Shown one piece after another: positions 36,571 through 45,153 of a stretch of 64,000 nt of DNA (position 1 is its first letter; each line of letters begins with the position of its first letter). A program made the translations under genes and the position numbers. The notes beneath the pieces are model-generated. The model saw only the letters and a program-made list of their open reading frames with translations. It did not search any database and was not told the origin of the DNA. The stretch comes from Brevibacterium luteolum (GTDB lineage Bacteria > Actinomycetota > Actinomycetes > Actinomycetales > Brevibacteriaceae), in NCBI RefSeq assembly GCF_013004595.1, contig NZ_JABEMC010000001.1:248001-312000 (forward strand), read 5' to 3'.

Positions 36571-37962
36571 TCAGCGCGTCGTGTTGTTGAGTTCGAGGCC
36601 CATGGCAGCTTCGACGGCCTGCCGGATGCTGTCGCATTCGCTCACATCCATCCCGCGCGGGACGGTGACGTTGTTGAGCCCGCCGGCGGCGACGATCGCA
36701 TGGCTGACGCCCTGCCGGTATGCCTCTTCCAGCCGTTGTTCGATGCCGGGGACATTGCGGATCTCACCGGACAGGCTGATCTCTCCGATGCCGATGACCC
36801 GATTCTCCAACGGCCGGAACTGCCAAGCGGACTCCAGCGCGAGTGCCAGCGCCAGGTCGGCCGCCGGCTCGATGACTTTGGCACCGCCGACAGTAGAGGC
36901 GTAGACATCGCATTCGGCGAAGCTGTGCAGCATCGGCTCGCTGTTGAGCACTGCGAGCGTCATCGCGAGCCGGTTGGCATCGAGCCCGCTGACCGTGCGC
37001 CGCGGCGCCCCCTTCGTCTGCTTGTCGACAAGCGTCTGGATCTCCACGAGCAGATGGCGCTTGCCCTCCTGCACGACCGTCAGGCACGAGCCCGGCGCAT
37101 GCCCGCTGCCGCGTGAGAGGAACAGACCGGTGGGGTCGGGCACCGACTGGATGCCGAGCTCGGTCATGTCGAAGCAGCCGACCTCATCGGTGGGCCCGTA
37201 GCGGTTCTTCACCGCGCGCAGCAACCGCAGGCGGGAGTGCTTATCGCCTTCGAACTCGCACACGACGTCGACGAGGTGCTCCAGCAGCCGCGGGCCGGCG
37301 ACGGTGCCGTCCTTGGTGATGTGCCCGACGAGCACGGTCGGCACGTCGAGCGACTTTGCTGCGCGGATGATCGCCGCCGCCACCTCGCGCACCTGCGTCA
37401 CGCCGCCGGGCACGCCCTGCACCTCGGCTGAGGCCAGCGTCTGCACCGAGTCGATGATGAGCAGCTCCGGCTGGATCTCGACGATCATGCCGAGCACCGT
37501 GGCGAGATCGGATTCCGCGGCCAGCAGGAGGTCGGGGTGCATGGCGCCGATGCGCTCAGCGCGAAGCCGCACCTGACCGGCCGATTCCTCACCGGTGATG
37601 TAGAGGGCACGGCGTCCCTCACCTGACTCGCGCGAGGCCCGCCCGGCCACGTCGAGGAGAAGGGTGGATTTGCCGACTCCCGGCTCGCCGGCGAGCAGGA
37701 TGACCGCACCGGGGACGACGCCGCCGCCGAGGACCCGGTCCAGTTCGGAGACCCCGGTGCGGAATGCGCGGGTGCGAGTGCCGTCGACTTCGGTGATCGG
37801 CTTGGCGAGCTTGCTCGCCGGCACCTCCTTGGCCTGTGTCTTGATCGCTGTTGCGCCGCCGGCGGCTTCGGACTGCTCGAGAGTCCCCCATTCGCCGCAG
37901 CGCGAGCATCTGCCCAGCCACTTGATGCTGCTGTAGCCGCATTCCGTGCAGGTGTATGACAT
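36571..37962 (-). CDS. radA: DNA repair protein RadA
   Basis: 463 residues. This RecA-like branched-DNA helicase promotes branch migration in recombination. The N-terminal zinc finger has CTECG and CSRCG; the RecA core has Walker A GEPGVGKST and the RadA-specific KNRYG (LLRAVKNRYGPTDEVGCF); the Lon-protease-like C-terminal domain begins after about residue 280. ATG 37962 is chosen because MSYTCTECG is the conserved N-terminus; the frame stays open 11 more codons. A CAGACT box seven bases before the ATG could be a weak leaderless -10. A perfect DnaA 9-mer lies upstream at 38005-38013. It is probably transcribed with disA. Confidence 0.96.
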   Translation of the reverse strand: MSYTCTECGYSSIKWLGRCSRCGEWGTLEQSEAAGGATAIKTQAKEVPASKLAKPITEVDGTRTRAFRTGVSELDRVLGGGVVPGAVILLAGEPGVGKSTLLLDVAGRASRESGEGRRALYITGEESAGQVRLRAERIGAMHPDLLLAAESDLATVLGMIVEIQPELLIIDSVQTLASAEVQGVPGGVTQVREVAAAIIRAAKSLDVPTVLVGHITKDGTVAGPRLLEHLVDVVCEFEGDKHSRLRLLRAVKNRYGPTDEVGCFDMTELGIQSVPDPTGLFLSRGSGHAPGSCLTVVQEGKRHLLVEIQTLVDKQTKGAPRRTVSGLDANRLAMTLAVLNSEPMLHSFAECDVYASTVGGAKVIEPAADLALALALESAWQFRPLENRVIGIGEISLSGEIRNVPGIEQRLEEAYRQGVSHAIVAAGGLNNVTVPRGMDVSECDSIRQAVEAAMGLELNNTTR

Positions 37963-38004
37963 GTGCCCAAGTCTGGCATGAGCCACGGACATCACGGCCT
38001 CGAC

Positions 38005-38013
38005 TGTGGATAA
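38005..38013 (-). promoter_or_regulatory. isolated perfect DnaA box upstream of radA
   Basis: The minus strand reads TTATCCACA, the strict DnaA consensus, 43 bases upstream of the radA start. I see no second box nearby, so this is not an origin. A DnaA effect on radA transcription is possible but speculative. Confidence 0.3.
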
Positions 38014-38109
38014 CCGCTGGTCAGGAAGCGATGTCAGTGCCCTCGCCTAGTGTGGGAAGCAGATCGGAAGCCGGTTGTTTCCGGCTGTCGACAACAGGGG
38101 AAATACACC

Positions 38110-38138
38110 TAGACATCACACTTAAGCACGATTATAAT
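38110..38138 (+). promoter_or_regulatory. near-consensus promoter of the HNH gene, -10 inside a palindrome
   Basis: TAGACA (38110-38115) and a perfect TATAAT (38133-38138) are separated by 17 bases. The -10 is embedded in the 12-bp palindrome CGATTATAATCG (38129-38140), unusual in this GC-rich DNA and a possible repressor or Lsr2 entry point. The predicted start is about 38145. Confidence 0.65.
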
Positions 38139-38145
38139 CGAACGA

Positions 38146-38166
38146 AAGAGGTGCTCTTCACCTCTT
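38146..38166 (+). promoter_or_regulatory. 5'-leader hairpin with alternative pairing to the ribosome site
   Basis: AAGAGGTG-CTCTT-CACCTCTT is a perfect 8-bp stem at the very 5' end of the predicted transcript. The right arm, CACCTC (38159-38164), is also complementary to GAGGTG (38180-38185), which overlaps the GAGGAGG ribosome site of the HNH gene. The two pairings exclude each other, giving a possible on/off leader. The pairing is seen; switching is inferred. Confidence 0.5.
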
Positions 38167-38191
38167 GATCGTCCACGAGGAGGTGGCGGCA

Positions 38192-40537
38192 ATGAGAACT
38201 CGGACTCCCGATCCTGAGGAAAAAGAGCCATTGATCGAGGCCGCCCTCCGTTCGCACATCAGCCGCCCGCGGTACAGAGGAGTTCTGCCCGGCCGGGCTG
38301 CCACGGGGCGCAGAAGTCACGGCGAGGCTGTGCGCGGAGACCTCGATGACCGGCTCAACCGGCTGCACGCCAGCCGCGTCGCCCAAGGACTGCTCAAAGT
38401 GCACGAGTTCGAGGACGTGCTCGCGAGCTACAGCGCGCGCCTGGACCGTGAGCCTGAGTACCGCGAGCTCGCCGCCACCGTAGACACGTGGATCAAGTAC
38501 CGGCCAGCGCGATTCCGGCACGTGCGACCGGCTTCTACGTCCTCAGAGACGATCGAGTGGACGGTCCCCTGCACCGAAGAACAGCTCATGGAGTTCATGC
38601 GAGGCCACCAGGGGATGGAAGATACAGACGTCGAGACCTTGAAGTCAGGCAACGAGGCGATGGATCACGTCACCTTCGTCATCGATCCCTCCGCAATGCA
38701 TCGCATCGAGGCGGACCTCAGCTGGGATCGCGGACTGCCCGACCTCAGCGATACCGACAGCATCCACAGCACGCTGATCCACCAGAACCTCGACATCCGC
38801 CCCCGCCGCAAAGGCAAGCTGCGACCGCGTACGATCATCGGCCACAGCGCCCACGGACGCTTCTCACGCCTCGGCGCTGTCAGTGCGGATGACCGCACGC
38901 GCGGCAAGAAGAAGGCGAAGAACCAGTTCCGCCCGATCGCCGACGGGGTCAAAGCGCAGGTCGCAGAGAGCATGGCCGCCACACTCGCCCAGGTTGAGGA
39001 CACCTTCACAAGTGAGCTGCTCCTCGGCCTCACCGAAGTGTATGACTGCACCACGCAATCGGCCGTGACCAAGGTCAAGCGCGCGGCACGCGCCATCCTC
39101 GGCACACCCCGGTTGCTGTCGATGGTGCGCGCAGGTGAGCTCTCCTTCGATCGTCTGGAATATGCAGTGCGTGCTGCATGCAAGCTGCCGGCGCGCAAGA
39201 TGCCGATCTTCGACGACAAGATCTCCCAATGCCGGGCGACGAAGATGGTCTACTTCCGCCGCGCAGTCAACGAGCTGATCGCCGCGCTCATGACCGATGA
39301 TGAGCGCAACGAGGAAGCCTTCTCCAGACGCCGCGTCGTCACACACCACAACGCCAACGGCACCAGCGAGATGACGCTCATCGGCCCCACACACTCTCTC
39401 GTGCTCCTGGAAGCGCGTCTCGCAGGCATGGCCAAAGCGATCCGGCGCGGCCAGCTCTCAGTCTTCGGCGAAGAACTGCCAGAAGGGCACGTCTCGGTCG
39501 AGGAGCGCACACTCGAGCAGCTAAAATTCGACCTGCTGGCCGGCGCGATTCTCGCCACCGAGTCCGAATGCGCCCCGGCTGACGAAGCAGGCGCGGAGTC
39601 CATCCCCGGTGTCGAATCAGACCGCACGCGCGTGCGCTTCACCTGCCCAACCGACACCGAATGGCTGCGCCGCCAGGCGCGCGTGAACATCACCGTGCCG
39701 ATGATGACGATGCTGAACGAGGACGCCGATATCCCCGGCACGCTCAACGGCATCCCCATCAATCCCGAGGCCGCACGCCACATCGTCGGGTCCGGGCCGA
39801 AGACCGTCTATCGCATCCTCACCGACCCTGAAACCGGAAAGGTGCGCGACGCGCAGGCGCAGACCTACGCCATTCCCGAGGCGATGCGCATCGCTTTGGT
39901 GGAGAAGTGGCAGTACTGCACCGCGCCAGGTTGCCACCAACCAGCGCGCAAGGCTGAACTCGATCACCAGCGGCCTTTCGACCACAGGCACCCGGCAGCC
40001 GGTGGGCTCACGACGATGAAGAACCTGCACCCGCTGTGCAAGATGCACCACCAGCTCAAGACACAGGGCGTGCTGCGCCTCTCATCCTGCGGAAACACCG
40101 AGATGATCTGCTGGGAGATGGAGGGCCGCACATGCGATCCGGTGACCATTCCCGAAAGCCTGCTCGGAGTCCTCAACGCTGAGCACTTCGCCGCTATGGC
40201 TGAAGGGCGGCTGCCCAATCCCAGCCCGGAACCGGTTCTGCGAATACCGGATCGCTCCGGCGGAGACGATGACCCAGACGATTCCGCCGGATCAACCACC
40301 GCGCGGACACACCGACCTGCTGATTCCACACCAGCAGCTGAGTCAGAGCGCCCACCGCGCCCTTCACGCCCCAAGCGGCCGGTGAAGTCGGAGAATCCAA
40401 GTGACCCGGCGGAGACAGCCCCGCAGCCGGCGCCAGGTTCCGAGCGAAAGCCACAGCAGCCGCGGAACGTCGTCGACTACGTCAAGGGTGAACCGATCGG
40501 CGGCTGGGAGAACTCGATTGACCCACCGCCGTTCTGA
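38192..40537 (+). CDS. DUF222 / HNH endonuclease-domain protein (13E12-repeat family)
   Basis: 781 residues from ATG 38192 (ribosome site GAGGAGG, eight-base spacing). The large DUF222-type helical region is followed by an HNH nuclease domain (about residues 570-620) with CTAPGCHQPARKAELDHQ, a following P-DHRHPAAGGLT segment and LHPLCKMHHQLK, giving the cysteine pair and the DH/H metal-binding pattern. The last 130 residues are Pro/Glu/Ser-rich and disordered. Such genes are multicopy in many actinobacteria (REP13E12 in M. tuberculosis) and their role is unknown; mobile or defence functions have been suggested. Codon use is a little less GC-rich than neighbours. This one is unusually long and has its own strong promoter. 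Confidence 0.85.
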   Translation: MRTRTPDPEEKEPLIEAALRSHISRPRYRGVLPGRAATGRRSHGEAVRGDLDDRLNRLHASRVAQGLLKVHEFEDVLASYSARLDREPEYRELAATVDTWIKYRPARFRHVRPASTSSETIEWTVPCTEEQLMEFMRGHQGMEDTDVETLKSGNEAMDHVTFVIDPSAMHRIEADLSWDRGLPDLSDTDSIHSTLIHQNLDIRPRRKGKLRPRTIIGHSAHGRFSRLGAVSADDRTRGKKKAKNQFRPIADGVKAQVAESMAATLAQVEDTFTSELLLGLTEVYDCTTQSAVTKVKRAARAILGTPRLLSMVRAGELSFDRLEYAVRAACKLPARKMPIFDDKISQCRATKMVYFRRAVNELIAALMTDDERNEEAFSRRRVVTHHNANGTSEMTLIGPTHSLVLLEARLAGMAKAIRRGQLSVFGEELPEGHVSVEERTLEQLKFDLLAGAILATESECAPADEAGAESIPGVESDRTRVRFTCPTDTEWLRRQARVNITVPMMTMLNEDADIPGTLNGIPINPEAARHIVGSGPKTVYRILTDPETGKVRDAQAQTYAIPEAMRIALVEKWQYCTAPGCHQPARKAELDHQRPFDHRHPAAGGLTTMKNLHPLCKMHHQLKTQGVLRLSSCGNTEMICWEMEGRTCDPVTIPESLLGVLNAEHFAAMAEGRLPNPSPEPVLRIPDRSGGDDDPDDSAGSTTARTHRPADSTPAAESERPPRPSRPKRPVKSENPSDPAETAPQPAPGSERKPQQPRNVVDYVKGEPIGGWENSIDPPPF

Positions 40538-40562
40538 TCGATTCCCACCACCCGGATACGTT

Positions 40563-40603
40563 CATCGCCCCGGTCCGAACTCAATGCTCGAACCGGGGCG
40601 ATG
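40563..40603. terminator. bidirectional terminator between HNH and ALDH genes
   Basis: A 12-bp perfect stem, CATCGCCCCGGT (40563-40574) with ACCGGGGCGATG (40592-40603), encloses a loop that can pair further (CGA/TCG). It lies between convergent genes, 26 bases after the HNH stop and 59 before the dehydrogenase stop. Confidence 0.75.
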
Positions 40604-40661
40604 ACAGCGGTGATCAGCCCACCTGCAGCTGAAGCTAGCCGCTGATCAGGTCAGCTCCAGA

Positions 40662-42194
40662 TCAGAGGAACTTCACTCCCTGGGCCAGCGGCAGCTCACC
40701 TGAGTAGTTGACGGTGTTCGTCGCTTGGCGCATGTACGCCTGCCACGAATCCGCGCCGGACTCGCGTCCGCCACCGGTCTCCTTCGTGCCACCGAAAGCA
40801 CCGCCGATCTCAGCACCGGAGGTGCCGATGTTGACGTTGGCGATGCCGGTGTCCGAACCGGCGAGGAAGCGCTCGGCCTCAGCCTGATCCTGCGTGAAGA
40901 TCGCTGACGACAGGCCCTGCGGCACAGCGTTGTTCAGCTCGATCGCATCGTCGAGATCCGTGTACTCCATGACGTAGAGGATCGGTGCGAACGTCTCCGC
41001 CTCGACGATCTCCGTCTGACCAGGCATCTTCACGACCGCCGGCTCGACGTAGTACGCATCCGGCGCGTCATCGGCGAGCACGCGGCCGCCGCCGCACAGC
41101 ACCTCGCCGCCCTGAGCCTTCGCGGCCTCAAGCGCCGACTGCATGTCATCGAAGGCCTTCTTGCCGATGAGCGGCCCGACGAGCACACCATCCTCCGTCG
41201 GCGCACCGATGCTGAGCGTGCCGTAGGCGTCGACAATCTTGCCGACGAGCTCGTCGACGATATCGGCGTGCACGATGAGGCGGCGCAGCGTCGTGCAGCG
41301 CTGACCGGCCGTACCGGCAGCAGCGAACACGGCGCCGCGCAGCGACAGGTCCATGTCCGCGCTCGGGGCGACGATCGCAGCATTGTTGCCGCCGAGCTCC
41401 AGCAGCAGACGGCCGAAGCGCTGCTGCACCTTCGGGCCGACAGCCCGGCCCATCGGCACCGAACCGGTCGCCGAGAGCAGCGCGACGCGCTCATCCTCGA
41501 CGAGCACCTCGCCCACAGACCGATCGCCGACGAGCAGCAGATTGAGGTTCTCTGGTGCGCCCTCTTCCTTCGCGGCCTGCGCCAGCAGCGCATTCGCGCC
41601 CAGGGCCGACAGCGTCGATGCCTCCGAGGGCTTCCAGATCACCGTGTCACCGCAGGCGATCGCCAGCGCGGTGTTCCACGCATACGGGGCAACCGGGAAG
41701 TTGAACGCCGTGATGATGCCGACGACACCGAGCGGATGCCAGGTCTCCATGAGCCGGTGGCCCGGGCGCTCACTCGGCATCGTCTTGCCGTACATCTGCC
41801 GCGACTGGCCGACGGCCAGCTCACAGATGTCGATCATCTCCTGCACCTCGCCGGCCGCCTCGGACGGGGTCTTGCCGGCCTCGACGGTGACGAGCTTGGC
41901 CAGCTCGTCCTTGTGCTCTTCGAGCAGGCGGCCCCAGCGCTGCACCACCTTGCCGCGCACGGGAGCCGGCACGTCCTTCCACTGGCGGAACGCCTGCTGG
42001 GACTTGGCCACCGCCTCGGCGGCGGATTCCGGGGTGTCGACGGCGATGTGGCCGAGGATCTGGCCGGTGATGGGGGAGGGCAGCGGCATCGACTGCGCCG
42101 ACCCCTCGGTCAGCAGCGAATCGAAGTCGATGCCGCAGGCTGCCAGTCCTTCGCGGGTGAGCTGGATGATGGCGTCCTGGCTGGGAAAGGTCAT
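40662..42194 (-). CDS. amaB: ALDH7-family aldehyde dehydrogenase (aminoadipate-semialdehyde / P6C dehydrogenase-like)
   Basis: 510 residues. The ALDH fold is complete: NAD-binding FNFPVAPYAWNTALAIACGDTVIWKPSE, general base Glu266 in LELGGNN, catalytic Cys300 in AGQRCTTLRR, and ETFAPILYV. GTSGAEIGGAFGGTKETGGGRESG near the C-terminus is typical of the antiquitin/ALDH7 group, which oxidises 2-aminoadipate semialdehyde (in equilibrium with piperideine-6-carboxylate) to 2-aminoadipate in lysine and pipecolate breakdown. A DAO-type FAD oxidase lies just upstream on the same strand (51-base gap), the amaA-amaB arrangement of Pseudomonas. The gene symbol is by family and context. Confidence 0.82.
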   Translation of the reverse strand: MTFPSQDAIIQLTREGLAACGIDFDSLLTEGSAQSMPLPSPITGQILGHIAVDTPESAAEAVAKSQQAFRQWKDVPAPVRGKVVQRWGRLLEEHKDELAKLVTVEAGKTPSEAAGEVQEMIDICELAVGQSRQMYGKTMPSERPGHRLMETWHPLGVVGIITAFNFPVAPYAWNTALAIACGDTVIWKPSEASTLSALGANALLAQAAKEEGAPENLNLLLVGDRSVGEVLVEDERVALLSATGSVPMGRAVGPKVQQRFGRLLLELGGNNAAIVAPSADMDLSLRGAVFAAAGTAGQRCTTLRRLIVHADIVDELVGKIVDAYGTLSIGAPTEDGVLVGPLIGKKAFDDMQSALEAAKAQGGEVLCGGGRVLADDAPDAYYVEPAVVKMPGQTEIVEAETFAPILYVMEYTDLDDAIELNNAVPQGLSSAIFTQDQAEAERFLAGSDTGIANVNIGTSGAEIGGAFGGTKETGGGRESGADSWQAYMRQATNTVNYSGELPLAQGVKFL

Positions 42195-42245
42195 GGATGC
42201 TCCTTCTCTTGTGGGGGTGTCTTCAGTGTGTCGCAGATCGCTGGC

Positions 42246-43403
42246 TTATACGACGTTCATCTCGACGCGCAGCTCCTTGCGGTCGAACCGCTCGACGCTC
42301 AGGCCGCTGACGTCGACGAACGGTTCGCGGCCGAGGTAGAGGTCGCGCACGACCTCGCCGACGGCCGGGCCCTGCAGGAACCCGTGGCCGGAGAACCCGG
42401 TCGCGTAGATGAATCCGGGCAGCTGGGCGGCGGTGCCGATGAGCGCGTTGTGATCGGGGGTGCACTCGTACAGGCCGGCCCAGCCCTTGCCGATTCCGAC
42501 GTCGCCGAGGGCCGGCGCGCGGTGCTCGATGAGCTCGGCGAGCCGGTCGAGCCAGGCGGGGTCGGTGTGCAGATTGAAGTCGCGGACGTCGTCGACCTCC
42601 GGGGCGCCCATGAGCAGTCCGCGGCACTCGGAGTGGAAGTAGAACGAGGTGGTGAAGTCGATGGTGAACGGCAGCTTCGTTGCATCGAAGTCGACCGGCT
42701 CGGTCACCGCGACGTGCCGGCGCAGCGGGGTGACCGGCAGATCGACGCCGGCCATCTCGCCGATCCGCTGCGACCATGCGCCGGCGGCGCACACCACGTG
42801 CGAGGTGGCGATCTCGCCCTTCGACGTCGTCACCCCGTGGATCTCGTCGCCGGTGGTGACGATGTCGGTGACCTCGCAGTTCTGCACGAACGTCACCCCG
42901 CGCTTGCGCGCCGCGCACGCGAACCCGCTGACCGCCGCCTCGGGCGTGCAGTGGGCGTCCTCGGGGTTGAAGGCCGCTGCCACCAGGCCCGAGGTGGAGA
43001 TCACCGGGGAGAGCTCGTGGGCTTCGGAGACGGTGAGCATCCGCGAGGACTGGCCGAGGGAGCGCTGCAGCTCGACGTTGCGCTCGAACGCTGCAGCATC
43101 AGCGTCGTTGTCGAGCAGGAACAGGTAGCCGCTGGTGACGAGATCGAGGTCGGTGTCGAAGTCGGTCTCGAACCGGCGGAATGTCTCCAGGCTGCGGGCG
43201 CCGAGCATGATGTTGGTCTCGTCGGAGAACTGAGTGCGCAGGCCGCCGGCGGCTTTGCACGTCGATCCGGAGCCGAGCTGGCCGCGTTCGATGACGACGA
43301 TGTCCTCGACTCCCGCCTCGGCCAGGTAGTATGCGGCTGCCACGCCCATGATGCCGCCGCCGATGATGACGATCGAAGCACTCGGGGGCAGGGGAACAGT
43401 CAT
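42246..43403 (-). CDS. FAD-dependent oxidoreductase, DAO family (pipecolate/sarcosine oxidase-like)
   Basis: 385 residues. The N-terminal IVIIGGGIMGVAAAYYLAEAG is a GxGxxG FAD-binding motif (about 11-30); the C-terminal YATGFSGHGFLQGPAVGEVVRDLYLG is the conserved second FAD contact of DAO-type amine oxidases. Members oxidise sarcosine, glycine, pipecolate or related amines. With an ALDH7 dehydrogenase next in the operon, L-pipecolate oxidase (amaA-like) is the best inference; proline-like or dimethylglycine substrates cannot be excluded. ATG 43403 follows a strong GAGGAGGAGG ribosome site; 49 further in-frame codons upstream are unconserved. A LysR gene is divergent. Confidence 0.8.
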   Translation of the reverse strand: MTVPLPPSASIVIIGGGIMGVAAAYYLAEAGVEDIVVIERGQLGSGSTCKAAGGLRTQFSDETNIMLGARSLETFRRFETDFDTDLDLVTSGYLFLLDNDADAAAFERNVELQRSLGQSSRMLTVSEAHELSPVISTSGLVAAAFNPEDAHCTPEAAVSGFACAARKRGVTFVQNCEVTDIVTTGDEIHGVTTSKGEIATSHVVCAAGAWSQRIGEMAGVDLPVTPLRRHVAVTEPVDFDATKLPFTIDFTTSFYFHSECRGLLMGAPEVDDVRDFNLHTDPAWLDRLAELIEHRAPALGDVGIGKGWAGLYECTPDHNALIGTAAQLPGFIYATGFSGHGFLQGPAVGEVVRDLYLGREPFVDVSGLSVERFDRKELRVEMNVV

Positions 43404-43582
43404 GATGAACCTCCTCCTCTTCAGGCCGGCGCGGCCTGCCGGGACCGTGTGGGTCCGCCAGTCTGCGCCGGGAGCACAGGCCCGACGACTGTGTCGGGTC
43501 TCACAACTGCGTGTGCTGTCATCTTCCGCCAGCCAACCGGCTCCAGGCAACGTCCTGACAGCGATGAACTGTGAATGCAGCG

Positions 43583-43599
43583 TTTAGTATTACTGAAAG
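43583..43599. promoter_or_regulatory. candidate LysR operator between the oxidoreductase and lysR
   Basis: The region contains AGTATTACT (43586-43594), a dyad with AT-rich flanks and a T-N11-A spacing of the kind LysR regulators bind. It is in the divergent intergenic region, 48-61 bases before the lysR start. No functional evidence. Confidence 0.35.
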
Positions 43600-43646
43600 G
43601 CGGCCGGTGCGGCCGATGGAGAATGTGGCAGAACGGGGGAGTGCCG

Positions 43647-44537
43647 ATGGCGATGAACTGGACGCTCGTGCAGCTGCGCGCCTTCGTCGCCGTCGCCGAG
43701 CTCGGCACCATGAGCGCGGCCGCCCGCGCGCTCGGTTACACGCCCGGGGCGGTGAGCCAGCACATGGCGACCCTGCGCCGGGTCATCGGCGCCGATCTGC
43801 TCGTCGCCGCCGGTCGCGGCTTCACCCTCACCGAGGCCGGCCGCACCCTGCTCGAGCGTGCGCGGGCGGTCATCGCCGCTGAGGAGCAGGCCGCCGAGGC
43901 GGTGCGCGGTCAGGACTTCGGTCGCGTCGGCGCGGTGACCCTGGGGGTGTTCGGCTCGGCTTCGGTCGTCGCCTTCGCCGCCGCGGCCAGCCGGTTGACC
44001 GGCTCGGGCGTGCAGGCCCGTGAGATCGATGTCGAGCACATGCCCGAGGCGGTGCTCGCCGGCCGCATCGACGTCGGCATCGGCATCGATTATCCGGCCG
44101 CTCCGATTGCCCCGCAGCGCGGGTTGCGGGTCAAGCGCGTGCACAGCGAGGAGTTCTCCGTCGTCGCCCCTGCCGGGCAGGCGCCGTCGCATGAGGAGCT
44201 TGCCGGTGGCACGTGGATTCTGCCGCCGAGCCGGTCGCTGCAGGGCCGGGCGGTCCGCTTCGCGATCGCAGGCCTCGGGTTCGCCGCCCGCGAGACCCAC
44301 ATCATCACTGACACCTCCGTGGCCCTGGCGATGGTGCACTCAGGGCTCGGCTACACGCTCGGCACCCCGGTCATGATGGCGCTCGCCCCGGGCGGGCTGC
44401 AGCTGGTCGACGGCACCGAGGCAGGCGGCCGGCACATCGTCGTCATCAGCCGGGAGGAGCAGGCCGACCGGCCCGACATCACCGCCGTCACCGATGTGCT
44501 CACCGAGGTCTTCGCCTCGGGCGCGGGGATACGATGA
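43647..44537 (+). CDS. LysR-family transcriptional regulator
   Basis: 296 residues. The winged HTH is N-terminal (LVQLRAFVAVAELGTMSAAARALGYTPGAVSQHMATLRRVIGADLLV, about 5-55), followed by the periplasmic-binding-like effector domain (about 90-290). The divergent layout suggests it controls the oxidoreductase/ALDH7 operon, with a lysine-pathway amine as probable effector. It starts at ATG 43647 (GGGGGAG five bases upstream); ATG 43653 is nearly as good. The domain order is usual. Two copies of CCGAGGCGGTG, the complement of the repeat core, fall inside it (43894 and 44044). Confidence 0.88.
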   Translation: MAMNWTLVQLRAFVAVAELGTMSAAARALGYTPGAVSQHMATLRRVIGADLLVAAGRGFTLTEAGRTLLERARAVIAAEEQAAEAVRGQDFGRVGAVTLGVFGSASVVAFAAAASRLTGSGVQAREIDVEHMPEAVLAGRIDVGIGIDYPAAPIAPQRGLRVKRVHSEEFSVVAPAGQAPSHEELAGGTWILPPSRSLQGRAVRFAIAGLGFAARETHIITDTSVALAMVHSGLGYTLGTPVMMALAPGGLQLVDGTEAGGRHIVVISREEQADRPDITAVTDVLTEVFASGAGIR

Positions 44538-44541
44538 GCCC

Positions 44542-45141
44542 ATGAGCTACCAGCACCAGTGGGCGCAGATGATCGCCAAGGATCCCGAGCACTCGCACCG
44601 CTACGCCGAGCGCTGGCGCAGCCTCGCCGCCGCCGGCCACGACCTCGACGGCGAGGCCCGGCTCATCGACGCGATGGCCGAACGCGGAAGCCGCATCCTC
44701 GACGCCGGCTGCGGCACCGGCCGAGTCGGAGCATACCTGGCTGAGCGCGGCCACAGCATCGTCGGCATCGACCTCGACGAGGTGCTCATCAGCGAGGCGC
44801 GCGAGACCTGTCCGGCAGGCGAATGGCACGTCGGCGACCTCGCCGAGACCGGCCCCGAGCAGCTCGGCGACGGCTTCGACATCGCCGCCAGCGCCGGCAA
44901 CGTCATGACCTTCCTCGACCCCGCCTCCCGCTCAGCCGTCATCGCCAACCTCGCCTCCGTGCTCGCCCCCGGCGGGCGGCTCATCACCGGTTTCGGCGCC
45001 GGCCGCGGCTACGACTTCGACGAATACGCCGACGACCTCACGCAGGCCGGCCTGCGCATCGAGCACCGCTTCGCGACCTGGACGCTGCAGCCGTTCGCAG
45101 CCGACAGCGACTTCCTCGTCTGCGTCTCCGTCCGGGCCTGA
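44542..45141 (+). CDS. class I SAM-dependent methyltransferase
   Basis: 199 residues. The Rossmann SAM motif DAGCGTGRVGAYLAERGHSIVGIDLDEVLI is at about 53-85, followed by the acidic post-I residue and motif IV-like DIAASAGNVMTFL. The N-terminus YQHQWAQMIAKDPEHSHRYAERWRSLAAAGHDLDGEARLID is common in small actinobacterial methyltransferases. The substrate is unknown. It starts four bases after the lysR stop, but a TACGAT -10 box (44530-44535) six bases before ATG 44542 indicates its own leaderless transcript. Confidence 0.85.
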   Translation: MSYQHQWAQMIAKDPEHSHRYAERWRSLAAAGHDLDGEARLIDAMAERGSRILDAGCGTGRVGAYLAERGHSIVGIDLDEVLISEARETCPAGEWHVGDLAETGPEQLGDGFDIAASAGNVMTFLDPASRSAVIANLASVLAPGGRLITGFGAGRGYDFDEYADDLTQAGLRIEHRFATWTLQPFAADSDFLVCVSVRA

Positions 45142-45153
45142 ACACGGCGGGTG

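Noticed and set aside
38005..38013. A replication origin near radA
   Set aside because: Only one strict DnaA box is seen, with no cluster, no AT-rich unwinding region and no dnaA/dnaN neighbours.
38165..38191. TTG 38165 as the HNH gene start
   Set aside because: ATG 38192 has GAGGAGG at ideal spacing, whereas TTG 38165 falls at the edge of the leader hairpin without a ribosome site.
41268..43574. A 768-codon plus-strand frame spanning the ALDH and FAD oxidoreductase genes
   Set aside because: It crosses two well-identified minus-strand genes and their spacer; the translation is Arg/Gly/Ala-rich without motifs.
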